From Xanthobacteraceae bacterium (GTDB lineage Bacteria > Pseudomonadota > Alphaproteobacteria > Rhizobiales > Xanthobacteraceae), in contig JAQSWY010000002.1 in the NCBI GenBank assembly GCA_029266425.1, positions 62,001-126,000 of the forward strand: a stretch of DNA of 64,000 bases, written 5' to 3'. Shown here one piece after another: positions 55,072-63,734 of the stretch. The notes beneath the pieces were generated by a model. It saw nothing but the letters and a program-made list of their open reading frames with translations. It was not told where the DNA came from and searched no databases. A program made the position numbers and the translations under genes. Each line of letters begins with the position of its first letter. The stretch's first letter is position 1.

Positions 55072-56838
55072 TCAGCCGCCGCCATCCTGCTTCTGCGCGG
55101 TCGGCGCGAGGGCCGGCTGCTCGGTCGTCGCCTTCTGCGCTTCGTCGAGGCCGACAGCGATCTTGCGCTCGATCTTGGCGAGTTCGTCGGCATCCGGCTT
55201 CATGTCGCGGGCGTGGTTCCATTTGAACCGCGCCTCGAGCCGGCGGCCGACCTGCCAATAGGCGTCGCCGAGATGGTCGTTGATCACCGCCTCGTCGGGC
55301 TTCAATTCGACCGCGCGCTCGAGCTCGCGCACCGCGTCGTCATAGCGCTTCAGGCGGTAATAGGCCCAGCCGAGGCTGTCGATGTAATAGCCGTCGTCCG
55401 GGCGCAGCGTGACCGCCTTGCGGATCAGGTCCAGACCCTCATCGAGGTTCACGCCCTGGTCGACCCAGCTATAGCCGAGATAGTTCATCACCGCCGGCGT
55501 GTCGGGGCGCAGCTCCAGCGCCTTCTTCAGGTCGGCCTCGGACTTCGCCCACTGCTTGGTGCGCTCAAAGCAAGTGCCGCGGGAGAAGAAGAGATCCCAA
55601 TTGGCGGCAGTCGGCGCCTGAAGCAGGTCGATCGCCTTGGTGTAGACCTCGGCGGCCTCGGCATATTTCTCGTTAGCGCGCAGCACCTCGCCGAGCGCGG
55701 AGATCGCCTGGAGGTCCTTCGGGTTCTTCGCCACCACGCCCTCAAGCGCGGCGCGCGCCTCCTCGAAGCGGTCGGAGCGCTCCAGCGCAAGGCCGAGCTG
55801 GATCTCGGCATTGGCCTTCAGAGGCGAGTTCGCCGGGACACTGCGGAACAGCGCGATCGCCTCGTCATACTTCTTCATGTTCTCGAAGAGGTCGGCGAGG
55901 GTGATCTCGATCAGCGGATGCGAGGGGTCGAGCCAGCGGGCAAGCTGGAGATAGACCAGGGCGAGATCCTCGCCGCCCTGCCGGCCGAGCGCGGCGCCGA
56001 GGCCGTAGAGCGCTTCCGCGGCGCCCTGCGACGGGTTGGCGGCGAGCGGCGGCAAGGTCTTGCCGGCCTCGATCTCGGCGATGGAGCGCTCCACCAGCGG
56101 ATCGTTCGGCAGCACTTTGTCGAACTGCTCATAGGTGGCGATGGCGAGCTTCTTGTCGCCGTTGCGGGCAGCCCAGCGCGCATAGGCGTCGACCACGCGC
56201 AGCGTGCGCGAATCGATCTTCAGCGCTTCCTCCAGCCGCTTGCCCGCATCCTTGCGCGAGCCGGCGGCGTCGAGGATCAGGCCGGCGTGGAAATCCTTGA
56301 ACGCGGCGTACCATTCCGGGCCCTGCAGCGCGTCGATGGTGGCGACGCCGCCTTTGGCGTCGCCGGTGCCGAACTGGGTCCAGGCCACCAGCAGCGTGGC
56401 GCTCATCTCGGAGATCGCGCCCTGGCCGGCGCGGCGCAGATTGCTGCGCGCCGTGGTGTATTTCTTCCCCTTGATCGCGGCGACGCCGAGCACCATGCGG
56501 GACAGCCGGTGCTCGGGATCGATCTCGACGATGCGCTTGGCGAGCGGCACCGCCTCGTCGATCGAGCCGTCGGCAAGCAGCGTCAGGAAGGCGCGCTCCA
56601 GAATCTCGCCATTGCGCGGGAAGACCCGCACCAGCGCCCGGTAATAGGCAGCAGCGGCGGCGGTATCACGCTCGGCGCCGGCGAGCCGAGCGGCGAGATA
56701 ATTGCCGGCCGGCGAGGTGCGGGCGATGACGCTCGCCGGCGGTGCTTCGGCGAAGGCAGGAGCGCCGGCGCCAAGCGCCAGCAATGCGGCGAGCGCAGCG
56801 GCAGCGGGCCGCCGCAGCGGCAAACGACGAGACGTCAA
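55072..56838 (-). CDS. Secreted tetratricopeptide-repeat protein
   Basis: A 588-residue protein with an N-terminal signal (PAAAALAALLALGAGAPAFA) and about a dozen TPR units in series, for example YYRALVRVFPRNGEILERAF, LGLALERSDRFEEARAALEG, LGEVLRANEKYAEAAEVYTK and LGWAYYRLKRYDDAVRELER. It ends in an acidic/Gln-rich tail. Such periplasmic or outer-membrane TPR proteins assemble complexes. I chose the TTG at 56838 because GGAGG stands eight bases before it and the signal peptide begins there; the longer upstream frame looks like non-coding DNA. Confidence 0.85.
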   Translation of the reverse strand: MTSRRLPLRRPAAAALAALLALGAGAPAFAEAPPASVIARTSPAGNYLAARLAGAERDTAAAAAYYRALVRVFPRNGEILERAFLTLLADGSIDEAVPLAKRIVEIDPEHRLSRMVLGVAAIKGKKYTTARSNLRRAGQGAISEMSATLLVAWTQFGTGDAKGGVATIDALQGPEWYAAFKDFHAGLILDAAGSRKDAGKRLEEALKIDSRTLRVVDAYARWAARNGDKKLAIATYEQFDKVLPNDPLVERSIAEIEAGKTLPPLAANPSQGAAEALYGLGAALGRQGGEDLALVYLQLARWLDPSHPLIEITLADLFENMKKYDEAIALFRSVPANSPLKANAEIQLGLALERSDRFEEARAALEGVVAKNPKDLQAISALGEVLRANEKYAEAAEVYTKAIDLLQAPTAANWDLFFSRGTCFERTKQWAKSEADLKKALELRPDTPAVMNYLGYSWVDQGVNLDEGLDLIRKAVTLRPDDGYYIDSLGWAYYRLKRYDDAVRELERAVELKPDEAVINDHLGDAYWQVGRRLEARFKWNHARDMKPDADELAKIERKIAVGLDEAQKATTEQPALAPTAQKQDGGG

Positions 56839-56975
56839 ATTCGAAACCTCCAGCGGCAGCGTGCCCCCACCCGGCCCGCGACTTTGGGCTTTTTTCCATG
56901 CGCCCGCAAGGACACGACGCGCTCGCACAGTGCAGCGCAACGCACGAATCGGGGAGCGTTAGGGCGTGGAGGATG

Positions 56976-57401
56976 TCAGATGCGTCGGCCGAGAATAAGG
57001 CCGAGCACCGCGGCGCCGGCGGCGACGCCAAGCAGGATCTTGCCGCTCACCGGGGGCTTGCCGCCGGGCGGCGGCACCGCACCGGGGGCCATGGCCGCAA
57101 GCGAGGCCGCGGCAGGCCGCGCGGCGGCAAACGGAAAGGCGCGGCGCGGGCGGTGCTTCAGCCGGACATAGGCGACGACGAGGAGGAGGAGCGCCGCGAC
57201 GAACGCCAATGCCGCCAGCAGAAGAGCGGCGACGACAGGATCATACCGCTCGGCAAGGGCGAAAAATATCGCGGCCATCACCCCGATGACGGCGACCCCC
57301 AGCAGCACGGCGCCGATCGCCAGGAGGATGACGGTCGTCGCCGCGCGGCGGGCGGTGTCACGCAGTTCGACGCCGGCGAGACCGAGCAGGAAATTGAACA
57401 T
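56976..57401 (-). CDS. Holin-like membrane protein (YqjE-like)
   Basis: A 141-residue protein with two strongly hydrophobic helices (TTVILLAIGAVLLGVAVIGV and ALLLAALAFVAALLLLVVAY), a Pro-rich linker and a C-terminal third helix (ILLGVAAGAAVLGLILGR). In pattern it matches the Phage_holin_3_6-type family, which includes E. coli YqjE; nothing suggests a phage. It follows the DUF883 gene with a one-base overlap, mirroring yqjD-yqjE. Confidence 0.75.
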   Translation of the reverse strand: MFNFLLGLAGVELRDTARRAATTVILLAIGAVLLGVAVIGVMAAIFFALAERYDPVVAALLLAALAFVAALLLLVVAYVRLKHRPRRAFPFAAARPAAASLAAMAPGAVPPPGGKPPVSGKILLGVAAGAAVLGLILGRRI

Positions 57402-57751
57402 CAGTCGCGGCCCCTGGTCAGCAGGCCGACCAGGAAGCCGATGCCGAGCGCGGCGGCCACCGCGCCAAGCGGATTGCGCTCGATTGCCGCGGTCACGTCA
57501 TTGCCGAGCGACTGGGCCCGCGCCTTGGCGTCGTCGAGCGCGGCGGCCCCTTCGTCGAACAGGCCGGTAGCGGTGGCGGAGGCCTGCTTGGCACGCGTGC
57601 GCACCCGCTCGCGAACCGCCGAACTCACCGCCTCGCTCTCATTGCGCGCCATCGCGGCGAGCGTCTCGGCAAGCTTGGCGACGTCGGCACGCAGCGTAGC
57701 AAGATCGGAGGTGAGCTTGGCGAAATCTTCCTGCGCGCTCGGTTCGGCCAT
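57401..57751 (-). CDS. DUF883 family protein (YqjD/ElaB-like)
   Basis: A 116-residue protein with a long amphipathic helix (DFAKLTSDLATLRADVAKLA to RTRAKQASATATGLFDEG) and a C-terminal membrane anchor NPLGAVAAALGIGFLVGLLT followed by Arg-Gly-Arg, as in the DUF883 family. E. coli YqjD and ElaB anchor ribosomes at the inner membrane in stationary phase; that role here is inferred. ATG at 57751; it is coupled to the holin-like gene. Confidence 0.8.
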   Translation of the reverse strand: MAEPSAQEDFAKLTSDLATLRADVAKLAETLAAMARNESEAVSSAVRERVRTRAKQASATATGLFDEGAAALDDAKARAQSLGNDVTAAIERNPLGAVAAALGIGFLVGLLTRGRD

Positions 57752-57828
57752 CGGTTGAGTTCCTCGTGCTTGTCGGTGCGTGGATAACGCACCGCTACCC
57801 ACGCGGTTCCGAGCCTAGCACACGGTAT

Positions 57829-58554
57829 TCAGATGCGCAGGAACTCATAGTAACAAGGTATACGGCCGGCCTGCTTCGCCTTGGCCTCGTAGCGCGTGCC
57901 GGGCCAGCCCTGCCAGGGCACCAGCCAGTCGGCCGCGCCACGCGCGGTCCATTGGAAGCGCGGATCGTCGAGGAGGTGGCGCAGCGTCCAGGCGCCGTAT
58001 GCGTCGATGTCGGTGGCGAAGCGGAAATGCCCGCCGCTCTTCAGCAATCTCGCCAGCCGATCGAGATTGTCGTGCCGCACGAAGCGGCGCTTCCAGTGCC
58101 GACGCTTCGGCCAGGGATCGGGATAGAGCAGGTCGATGCGCTCGAAGGCGCCCGCCGGCAGGCGATCGAGCAGGGGAACCACGTCGTCGCCATAGAGCCG
58201 GACGTTCCTGAGACCGAGCGTCGCGATCGACGCGGTCGCCTTGGCGAGGCCGTTAAGGAAGGCCTCGGCGCCGATATAGCCGATGTCCGGGTGGCGCTGC
58301 GCCTCGCCGACGAGATGCTCGCCGCCGCCGAAGCCGATCTCCAGCCTGAGCGCGCGGACCGGCAACGGAAACAACGTCGCGAGATCGTCCGGCAATGCGG
58401 CCGGGTCGAGCGCGAAGGCGGGCAGGTCGTGCGCGATATGGCCGGCCGGAATCGAACGCAGCGTCTTGCCGCGGCGCCGGCCATAGAAGGCGCCCTCGCG
58501 CATAGGCTTCGGGCCGGCATCATCGGTCATGGGAAGCTCGGGACGGAGATTCAT
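57829..58554 (-). CDS. trmB: tRNA (guanine-N7-)-methyltransferase
   Basis: A 241-residue SAM-dependent methyltransferase that forms m7G46 in tRNA. Motif I is LEIGFGGGEHLV (about 70-81), IGAEAFLNG and the characteristic DPWPKRRHWKRRF (about 146-158) follow. The C-terminal part (GTRYEAKAKQAGRIPCYYEF) is diagnostic. A second in-frame ATG (58530) could be the start. It is the last gene of the ybeY-corC-lnt-XRE-metK-trmB series. Confidence 0.95.
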   Translation of the reverse strand: MNLRPELPMTDDAGPKPMREGAFYGRRRGKTLRSIPAGHIAHDLPAFALDPAALPDDLATLFPLPVRALRLEIGFGGGEHLVGEAQRHPDIGYIGAEAFLNGLAKATASIATLGLRNVRLYGDDVVPLLDRLPAGAFERIDLLYPDPWPKRRHWKRRFVRHDNLDRLARLLKSGGHFRFATDIDAYGAWTLRHLLDDPRFQWTARGAADWLVPWQGWPGTRYEAKAKQAGRIPCYYEFLRI

Positions 58555-58640
58555 CCGACCGGATTAGCGACACCAAACTCCGCCGGCAAGTTCCGAGCCT
58601 GAATTGCTGTTCAAGTCCTGCAGTAAGCCGGCCATCTCCA

Positions 58641-58725
58641 CGTCATGGCCGGCCTTGTGCCGGCCATCTCGATTCCCGACGCACGGCCAGGAATCGAGAT
58701 CCCCGGCACAAGGCCGGGGATGACG
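58641..58725. repeat. F2 palindromic repeat, copy 3
   Basis: CGTCATGGCCGGCCTTGTGC and CGGCCATCTCGATTCCCG, then GGAATCGAGATCCCCGGC and CAAGGCCGGGGATGACG. It is the cleanest F2 copy, between trmB and metK (both minus strand), 28 bases from the metK stop. Confidence 0.9.
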
Positions 58726-58753
58726 GCCGTTCTTGGAGTTACAGATCAGATCT

Positions 58754-59947
58754 TCAGCTCAGCGCCGAACGCAGGGTGTCGGCGAGGTCGGTGCGCTCCC
58801 AGGAGAAGCCGCCATCAGCCTCGGGGGCGCGGCCGAAATGGCCATAGGCCGAGGTGCGGGAATAGATCGGCTTGTTGAGCTGGAGATGCTCGCGAATGCC
58901 GCGGGGGCGCAGATTCATCACCTCGCGCAGCACCTTTTCGAGCTTCGCCTCGTCGACTTCGCCGGTGCCGTAGAAATCGACATAGACTGCGAGCGGGTCC
59001 GAGACGCCGATGGCGTAGGCGAGCTGGATGGCGCAGCGCTGGGCAAGACCTGCCGCGACGACGTTCTTGGCGAGGTAGCGGGCGGCATAGGCGGCCGAGC
59101 GATCGACCTTGGTCGGATCCTTGCCGGAGAAGGCGCCGCCGCCGTGGGGCGCGGCACCGCCATAGGTGTCGACGATGATCTTGCGCCCGGTGAGGCCGCA
59201 ATCGCCATCGGGTCCGCCAATGACGAACTTGCCGGTGGGATTGACGTACCAGACGGTCGAGGGCGTGATCCAGCCCTCGGGCAGAGCCTCGCGAATAAAG
59301 GGCTCGACGATGGACTGCACGTCGTTGGAGGACAGATCCGCATCGAGATGCTGGGTGGAGAGCACCAGCTGGGTGACCTCCACCGGCGTGCCATTCTCAT
59401 AGCGGACCGTGACCTGGCTCTTGGCATCGGGGCCGAGCACTGTGCTCTCGCCGGAATGGCGGGCATTGGCCAGCAACTTCAGGATCTTGTGGGCATAATA
59501 GATCGGCGCCGGCATCAACTCCGGGGTCTCGCGGCAGGCATAGCCAAACATGATGCCCTGGTCGCCCGCGCCCTCATCCTTGTTGTGGCCGGAATCAACG
59601 CCCTGCGCGATATCGGCCGACTGCGAGTGCAGATGCAGGTCGATCTGCGCGGTCTCCCAATGGAAGCCCTCCTGCTCGTAGCCGATGTCCTTGATGGCGA
59701 GCCGGGCGACGTGAGAGAGGAAATCCTTGGTGATTTCCGCAGGACCGCGGGTCTCGCCCGCGATCACCACCCGGTTGGTGGTGGCGAGGGTCTCGCAGGC
59801 GACGCGCAGGTTGCTCGGATCCCAGCCATAGTCCGGCCCATGACGGAAGAAGGCGTCGACCACTTCATCGGAAATGCGGTCGCAGACCTTGTCCGGATGG
59901 CCTTCGGAAACGGATTCGCTGGTGAAGAGATAAGCCTGACGGGACAC
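58754..59947 (-). CDS. metK: S-adenosylmethionine synthetase
   Basis: A 397-residue enzyme that makes SAM from methionine and ATP. Landmarks are [16 protein letters not shown] (8-23, with the ATP-binding His17 and Lys20), [13 protein letters not shown], the flexible-loop region and [20 protein letters not shown] near 250, and [18 protein letters not shown]. The start is a GTG (59947) preceded by AGGAG. It supplies the SAM used by TrmB encoded next and by the other methyltransferases. No SAM-responsive riboswitch of a class I know is evident upstream. Confidence 0.97.
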   Translation of the reverse strand: MSRQAYLFTSESVSEGHPDKVCDRISDEVVDAFFRHGPDYGWDPSNLRVACETLATTNRVVIAGETRGPAEITKDFLSHVARLAIKDIGYEQEGFHWETAQIDLHLHSQSADIAQGVDSGHNKDEGAGDQGIMFGYACRETPELMPAPIYYAHKILKLLANARHSGESTVLGPDAKSQVTVRYENGTPVEVTQLVLSTQHLDADLSSNDVQSIVEPFIREALPEGWITPSTVWYVNPTGKFVIGGPDGDCGLTGRKIIVDTYGGAAPHGGGAFSGKDPTKVDRSAAYAARYLAKNVVAAGLAQRCAIQLAYAIGVSDPLAVYVDFYGTGEVDEAKLEKVLREVMNLRPRGIREHLQLNKPIYSRTSAYGHFGRAPEADGGFSWERTDLADTLRSALS

Positions 59948-59956
59948 GTGACGTCG

Positions 59957-60344
59957 CTCCTAGAGCATGATGCCGAGACGTGCGAAGCGGTTTTCGGACG
60001 ACACCATGCTTGACCCATTGAAAATCGACCACGTCCGATGAATCCGGATCGATTTCGGCCCGGATTCATCGTGATCGTGAGCAAGTCGGGGGCGCAGGCC
60101 GGACCCGGCACCGCTACCCAGCAGCCGTTTTCTGGCAAGCCGGGTGCCGGGTCAAGATCGTTCAAGCGAATTTGTTCGGAAAAACGAACGAGGCGTCCGT
60201 CGCGTCGCGCCAGAAATATGTGCTGCGGAGCCTTCTTCAAATTCGGCTGAGCCAGCGCCAGCTATTCCCCAGGTCCCCTCGTCCGGGGGATGAGGGTGAT
60301 CTGGAGTTTGCGGTCAAGCTATCAGGGAGACCACTCCGGACCGA
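59957..60344. repeat. metK upstream region with F4 palindromes and F2 fragment
   Basis: Gene-free 397-base stretch. From 59957 it reads CTAGAGCATGATGCCGA ... GCGGTTTTCGGACG ... CCATGCTTGACC, a hairpin-forming element also seen in many Rhizobiales, then a perfect 12-bp stem CGATGAATCCGG (60036-60047) with CCGGATTCATCG (60060-60071). Around 60266-60300 a weak F2-like hairpin occurs (CCCC ... GGGGGATGAGG). The metK promoter should lie here, reading leftward; none is clear. Confidence 0.7.
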
Positions 60345-60752
60345 CTACGAAGCGGGCGCTTCGTCCACCAGCGCCTCGACGAGATCGACGATGCGGCGGC
60401 GCACCTTGGAATCCGAGATGCGGGTGAAGGCGCGCGTCAATGCGAGGCCTTCGGACGTCGCGAGGAAGTCGGACACATAAGCCGGCGATGAATCCTCGGA
60501 AAAACCTGCGGTGGGCGATCCGGAGGGCGCCCCCTCGAAGAAGAACGAAACCGGCACGCCCAGGACGGTGGAAATATGCTGAAGCCGGCTCGCACCAATT
60601 CTATTGGTGCCTTTTTCGTATTTTTGAATCTGTTGGAAGGTAATCCCCAGATTTTCCCCCAGCTTCTCTTGGCTCATACTCACCATCATGCGCCGCATGC
60701 GCACTCGGCTACCGACGTGCTTGTCAACCGGATTGGGAGACTTCTTGGTCAT
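60345..60752 (-). CDS. XRE-family transcriptional regulator
   Basis: A 135-residue DNA-binding protein with an XRE/Cro helix-turn-helix at about residues 13-66 (RVRMRRMMVSMSQEKLGENL and ITFQQIQKYEKGTNRIGASR). The C-terminal half has no recognised domain and ends with a helical segment (RRRIVDLVEALVDE). Its place between lnt and metK is conserved in Rhizobiales, which suggests methionine/SAM or envelope-related control; the target is unknown. ATG at 60752 after GGGGAAG. Confidence 0.88.
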   Translation of the reverse strand: MTKKSPNPVDKHVGSRVRMRRMMVSMSQEKLGENLGITFQQIQKYEKGTNRIGASRLQHISTVLGVPVSFFFEGAPSGSPTAGFSEDSSPAYVSDFLATSEGLALTRAFTRISDSKVRRRIVDLVEALVDEAPAS

Positions 60753-60858
60753 CGACTTCCCCGTTCGCAAATAAGTGAATTGCTCCCCCTCCTCTGCAAA
60801 AGGAGAGAAGCGACGCCCAGCCCGGGGACAGTCTAGGGAATGCGTACCTGACCGTCGA

Positions 60859-62514
60859 TCAACTTTTGCGTGTCTCATTGCAACGCATTGTAAACGCGAC
60901 GGCAATCGAAAGTATTATCATCAATAATGGTATTATGTTGCCTGCTTTTCCGTAAATGGTTGCAGGCAGTGCGGCCGGAAGGGCGCCGTCCAGCACGCCG
61001 CGTACACCCAGAGGTAGCAAGCCGGTGATTCGACCCACCGAATCGGTGATGGCGGAAATGCCGTTGTTCGTGGCACGCACCAGAGGCAGCCCTTCCTCGA
61101 CGGCGCGCAGCCGGGCCTGCTCAAAATGCTGGTGGGGTCCCGGAGTCAGGCCGAACCAGGCATCGTTGCTCACATTGAGCAGGAAGCCCGGCCGCGGCCC
61201 CTCATCCGGCAGCACAGCGCCCGGGAAGATCGCCTCATAACAGATCAGCGGTGCCGCCGTGGGCAGGCCGGGCACGTTGAAGGCATGGCGCCTCGGCGCC
61301 GCGGCGAAGCCGCCGCGCATCCGCGTCAATTGCTCGATGCCGATGCTCTCCAGAAGCGGCTGGAACGGCAGATACTCGCCGAACGGGACCAGATGCACCT
61401 TGTCGGCGGTGGCGAGGATCGCGCCGTCCGAGCCGATGGCGCGCAGGCTGTTGAAGACCTTGATCGCGGTGCGTCCGGGATCGGGCGGAGCGGCGCGGCC
61501 CGCCCCCGTGACCAGCACCGCGCCCGGCGGCAGCAGGTCGGCGATGCGCAGCAGCACGTCGGGCTCGCGCTCGACGAAGAAGGGGAAGGCCGATTCCGGC
61601 CAGAACAGATGGGTGACCCCGGCGAGCCCGCCCGCTTCGACGCTGGTCTTGAGATAGAGGTCGACGACGCTCTGCTTGGCGTCGTAGCGGAACTTCTGAT
61701 CCTGCGGCAGGTCGGGCTGCATGATGCGCAGCTTGACGCCGGGCACGGTGCCGACATCGGTCGCGGAGAGCCGCCAGGCGCCGAAACCCCACATCGCCGC
61801 CAGCACGGCGAGGCCGAGCAGCGGCGGCAGTATCCGGACGCGTTTGCTTGAACGAACGGCGAGAAGGGCCACGGGGCTCGCCAGCACCGCCACCGTGACC
61901 AGGCTGAGCCCCCACAGGCCGAACAGCGAGGCCGATTGCGCGAGCTCGAGATTATTGGCCAGCGCATAGCCGAAGCTGTTCCAGGGAAAGCCGGTCAGCG
62001 CGATGCCGCGCAGCCAGTCGGCGGCGGCGAGGCCGGCAGCCAGCGCCAGGATGCGTCCCGGCCTCTCACTCCACAGCGCCCGGGCGAGCACGCAGCCGAG
62101 GCCGATATGAATGGCGAGATAGGCCGGCAGACCGAGGACGGCGAACGGAATCAGCCAGGCGAAGGCTTCCGCCTGCACCAGGAAGGCCTCGCCGATCCAC
62201 CACAGGCCGGCGACCAGATAGCCGAAGCCAAACCACCAGCCGGCGATGAAGGCGCCCCGATAGCCCCGCCCGCCGGCGATCGCCGCGCCGTCGATCAAGA
62301 GCACGAGCACCGGCAGGGTGAGTGCCAGCACCGGCCAGATGCCGAACGGCGGCATGGCGAGCGCGGAGAGCGCGCCGGCGGCGAGGGCGATCGCCAGCCG
62401 CCGCCAGCCGGTCGCGAGCATGATGCGGTCGGGCAGCGTCACCGGCATTTGCTGCAGATGTTCGATCAGAGATTTGCGGGCGGGACTGCGGGCAGGCGCC
62501 CCTGTGCTGCTCAC
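60859..62514 (-). CDS. lnt: Apolipoprotein N-acyltransferase
   Basis: A 551-residue inner-membrane enzyme that adds the third acyl chain to lipoproteins. Six to eight N-terminal helices, then the nitrilase-like periplasmic domain with the triad Glu307 (FWPESAFP), Lys372 (DKVHLVPFGEYLP) and Cys425 (LICYEAIFP). A C-terminal helix closes it. The start is a GTG (62514) overlapping the corC stop as GTGA. It completes the lipoprotein pathway with lspA in this window. Confidence 0.96.
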   Translation of the reverse strand: MSSTGAPARSPARKSLIEHLQQMPVTLPDRIMLATGWRRLAIALAAGALSALAMPPFGIWPVLALTLPVLVLLIDGAAIAGGRGYRGAFIAGWWFGFGYLVAGLWWIGEAFLVQAEAFAWLIPFAVLGLPAYLAIHIGLGCVLARALWSERPGRILALAAGLAAADWLRGIALTGFPWNSFGYALANNLELAQSASLFGLWGLSLVTVAVLASPVALLAVRSSKRVRILPPLLGLAVLAAMWGFGAWRLSATDVGTVPGVKLRIMQPDLPQDQKFRYDAKQSVVDLYLKTSVEAGGLAGVTHLFWPESAFPFFVEREPDVLLRIADLLPPGAVLVTGAGRAAPPDPGRTAIKVFNSLRAIGSDGAILATADKVHLVPFGEYLPFQPLLESIGIEQLTRMRGGFAAAPRRHAFNVPGLPTAAPLICYEAIFPGAVLPDEGPRPGFLLNVSNDAWFGLTPGPHQHFEQARLRAVEEGLPLVRATNNGISAITDSVGRITGLLPLGVRGVLDGALPAALPATIYGKAGNIIPLLMIILSIAVAFTMRCNETRKS

Positions 62515-63716
62515 GCGGCGTCCGGATCGCGCAGCGCCGGGCGTGACGCGCTCTGCTGCTCGGCTGGAGCCGGCAGGCTGCCGCGGGCCGGCTCACCGTT
62601 TTGCGGCCGGGTGCCCTGCTGGCCAGCGGCCTGATCCGGGCGCCGCACCGGATGGCGGGCGCCTTCGCGGGCCCTGACGATGCGCAGCCGCTTCACCCGG
62701 CGCGGATCGGCGTCCAGCACCTCGATCTCGAAAGCGCCAGGGCCGGAGACGATCTCGCCGCGCACCGGGACGCGACCGGCCAACGTGACGAGAAGGCCGC
62801 CGAGCGTGTCGACCTCCTCGGCCTCCTCGCCCATGGCGAAGGCGGGGTCGATCTCCTCGGCCACTTCCTCGAGCCCGGCGCGCGCATCGGCGATGAAGCT
62901 GCCGTCGGCCTGCCTGGCGATCAGCGGGGTCTCCTCGTCGTCGTGCTCGTCCTCGATGTCGCCGACGATCTCCTCGACGAGATCCTCCATCGAGACGATG
63001 CCGTCGGTTCCGCCATATTCGTCGATGACGAGCGCGAGGTGGATGCGGCTCGCCTGCATGCTGGCCAGCAGCTCGATGGACGGCATGGACGGCGGCACGA
63101 ACAGCAGGCGACGGATCAGCTTGGTGGAGCCGAGCGAGGCACCGAGATCGATGGCCTTGAGATTGAAGGCCGGGAGCAGCCCCTTGGCTTCAACATGGTG
63201 GACCGGTTCATCCGGCGTGCCGGCTTCCTGCGTCGTCTCGTGACCCGTGTCCTTCCTGCGCGGCGTCATGGCGCGCTGGGTGAGATAGGCGACGAGGTCG
63301 CGGATGTGCACCATGCCGACGGGGTCGTCGAGCGTGTCGTCATAGACGACGAGGCGGGAATGGCCGGCATCGGCGAACACCGCCAGCAATTCGCCGAGCA
63401 CGATGTCCTTCTGCACCGCGATGATGTCGGCCCGCGGCACCATCACGTCACCGACCCGCAGCTCGCGCAGATCGAGGATGTTCTTGAGCATCGCCCGCTC
63501 GGTCACCGACAGGTCGGTGGTGGCGTCGACGCTGGACGAGGCGAGCACCTCGGCAAGGTCGGTGCGCAGCGAGCCGGAGGAGCGCCAGCCCCCGATCAGA
63601 CCGCGCAGGCGATCCAATAGGCCGGCGCCGCGTGTCTCCGGCGAAGATCGTGGCTCGTCGGTCGGACCGGGACTTTCGGTCGGCGTCGGCGAAGGGGAGT
63701 GAGCAGGGTCGGACAT
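62511..63716 (-). CDS. CBS-domain hemolysin/CorC-like protein
   Basis: A 401-residue protein of the CorC/TlyC group: two CBS domains (about 85-215 including VGDVMVPRADIIAVQ and SRLVVYDDTLDDPVGMVHIR, and VIDEYGGTDGIVSMEDLVEE) and a C-terminal transporter-associated domain (LDADPRRVKRLRIVRA). It has no membrane region, as in CorC, which is thought to affect Mg/Co efflux or 16S and envelope maturation. A Ser/Pro/Thr-rich leader of about 35 residues and a Gln/Pro-rich tail are extra. Between ybeY and lnt, as usual. ATG 63716; a TTG five codons earlier is possible. Confidence 0.9.
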   Translation of the reverse strand: MSDPAHSPSPTPTESPGPTDEPRSSPETRGAGLLDRLRGLIGGWRSSGSLRTDLAEVLASSSVDATTDLSVTERAMLKNILDLRELRVGDVMVPRADIIAVQKDIVLGELLAVFADAGHSRLVVYDDTLDDPVGMVHIRDLVAYLTQRAMTPRRKDTGHETTQEAGTPDEPVHHVEAKGLLPAFNLKAIDLGASLGSTKLIRRLLFVPPSMPSIELLASMQASRIHLALVIDEYGGTDGIVSMEDLVEEIVGDIEDEHDDEETPLIARQADGSFIADARAGLEEVAEEIDPAFAMGEEAEEVDTLGGLLVTLAGRVPVRGEIVSGPGAFEIEVLDADPRRVKRLRIVRAREGARHPVRRPDQAAGQQGTRPQNGEPARGSLPAPAEQQSASRPALRDPDAA

Positions 63717-63734
63717 GAGACTCAGGTTCAAGGT

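Noticed and set aside
55006-57171. Open plus-strand frame opposite the TPR gene
   Set aside because: Antisense to clear TPR repeats; starts inside an F1 repeat.
56976-57401. Prophage holin
   Set aside because: Pairs with a DUF883 gene as in yqjD-yqjE, with no phage genes nearby.
59948-60344. SAM riboswitch upstream of metK
   Set aside because: No SAM-II or SAM/SAH consensus segments recognised; a covariance search would be decisive.
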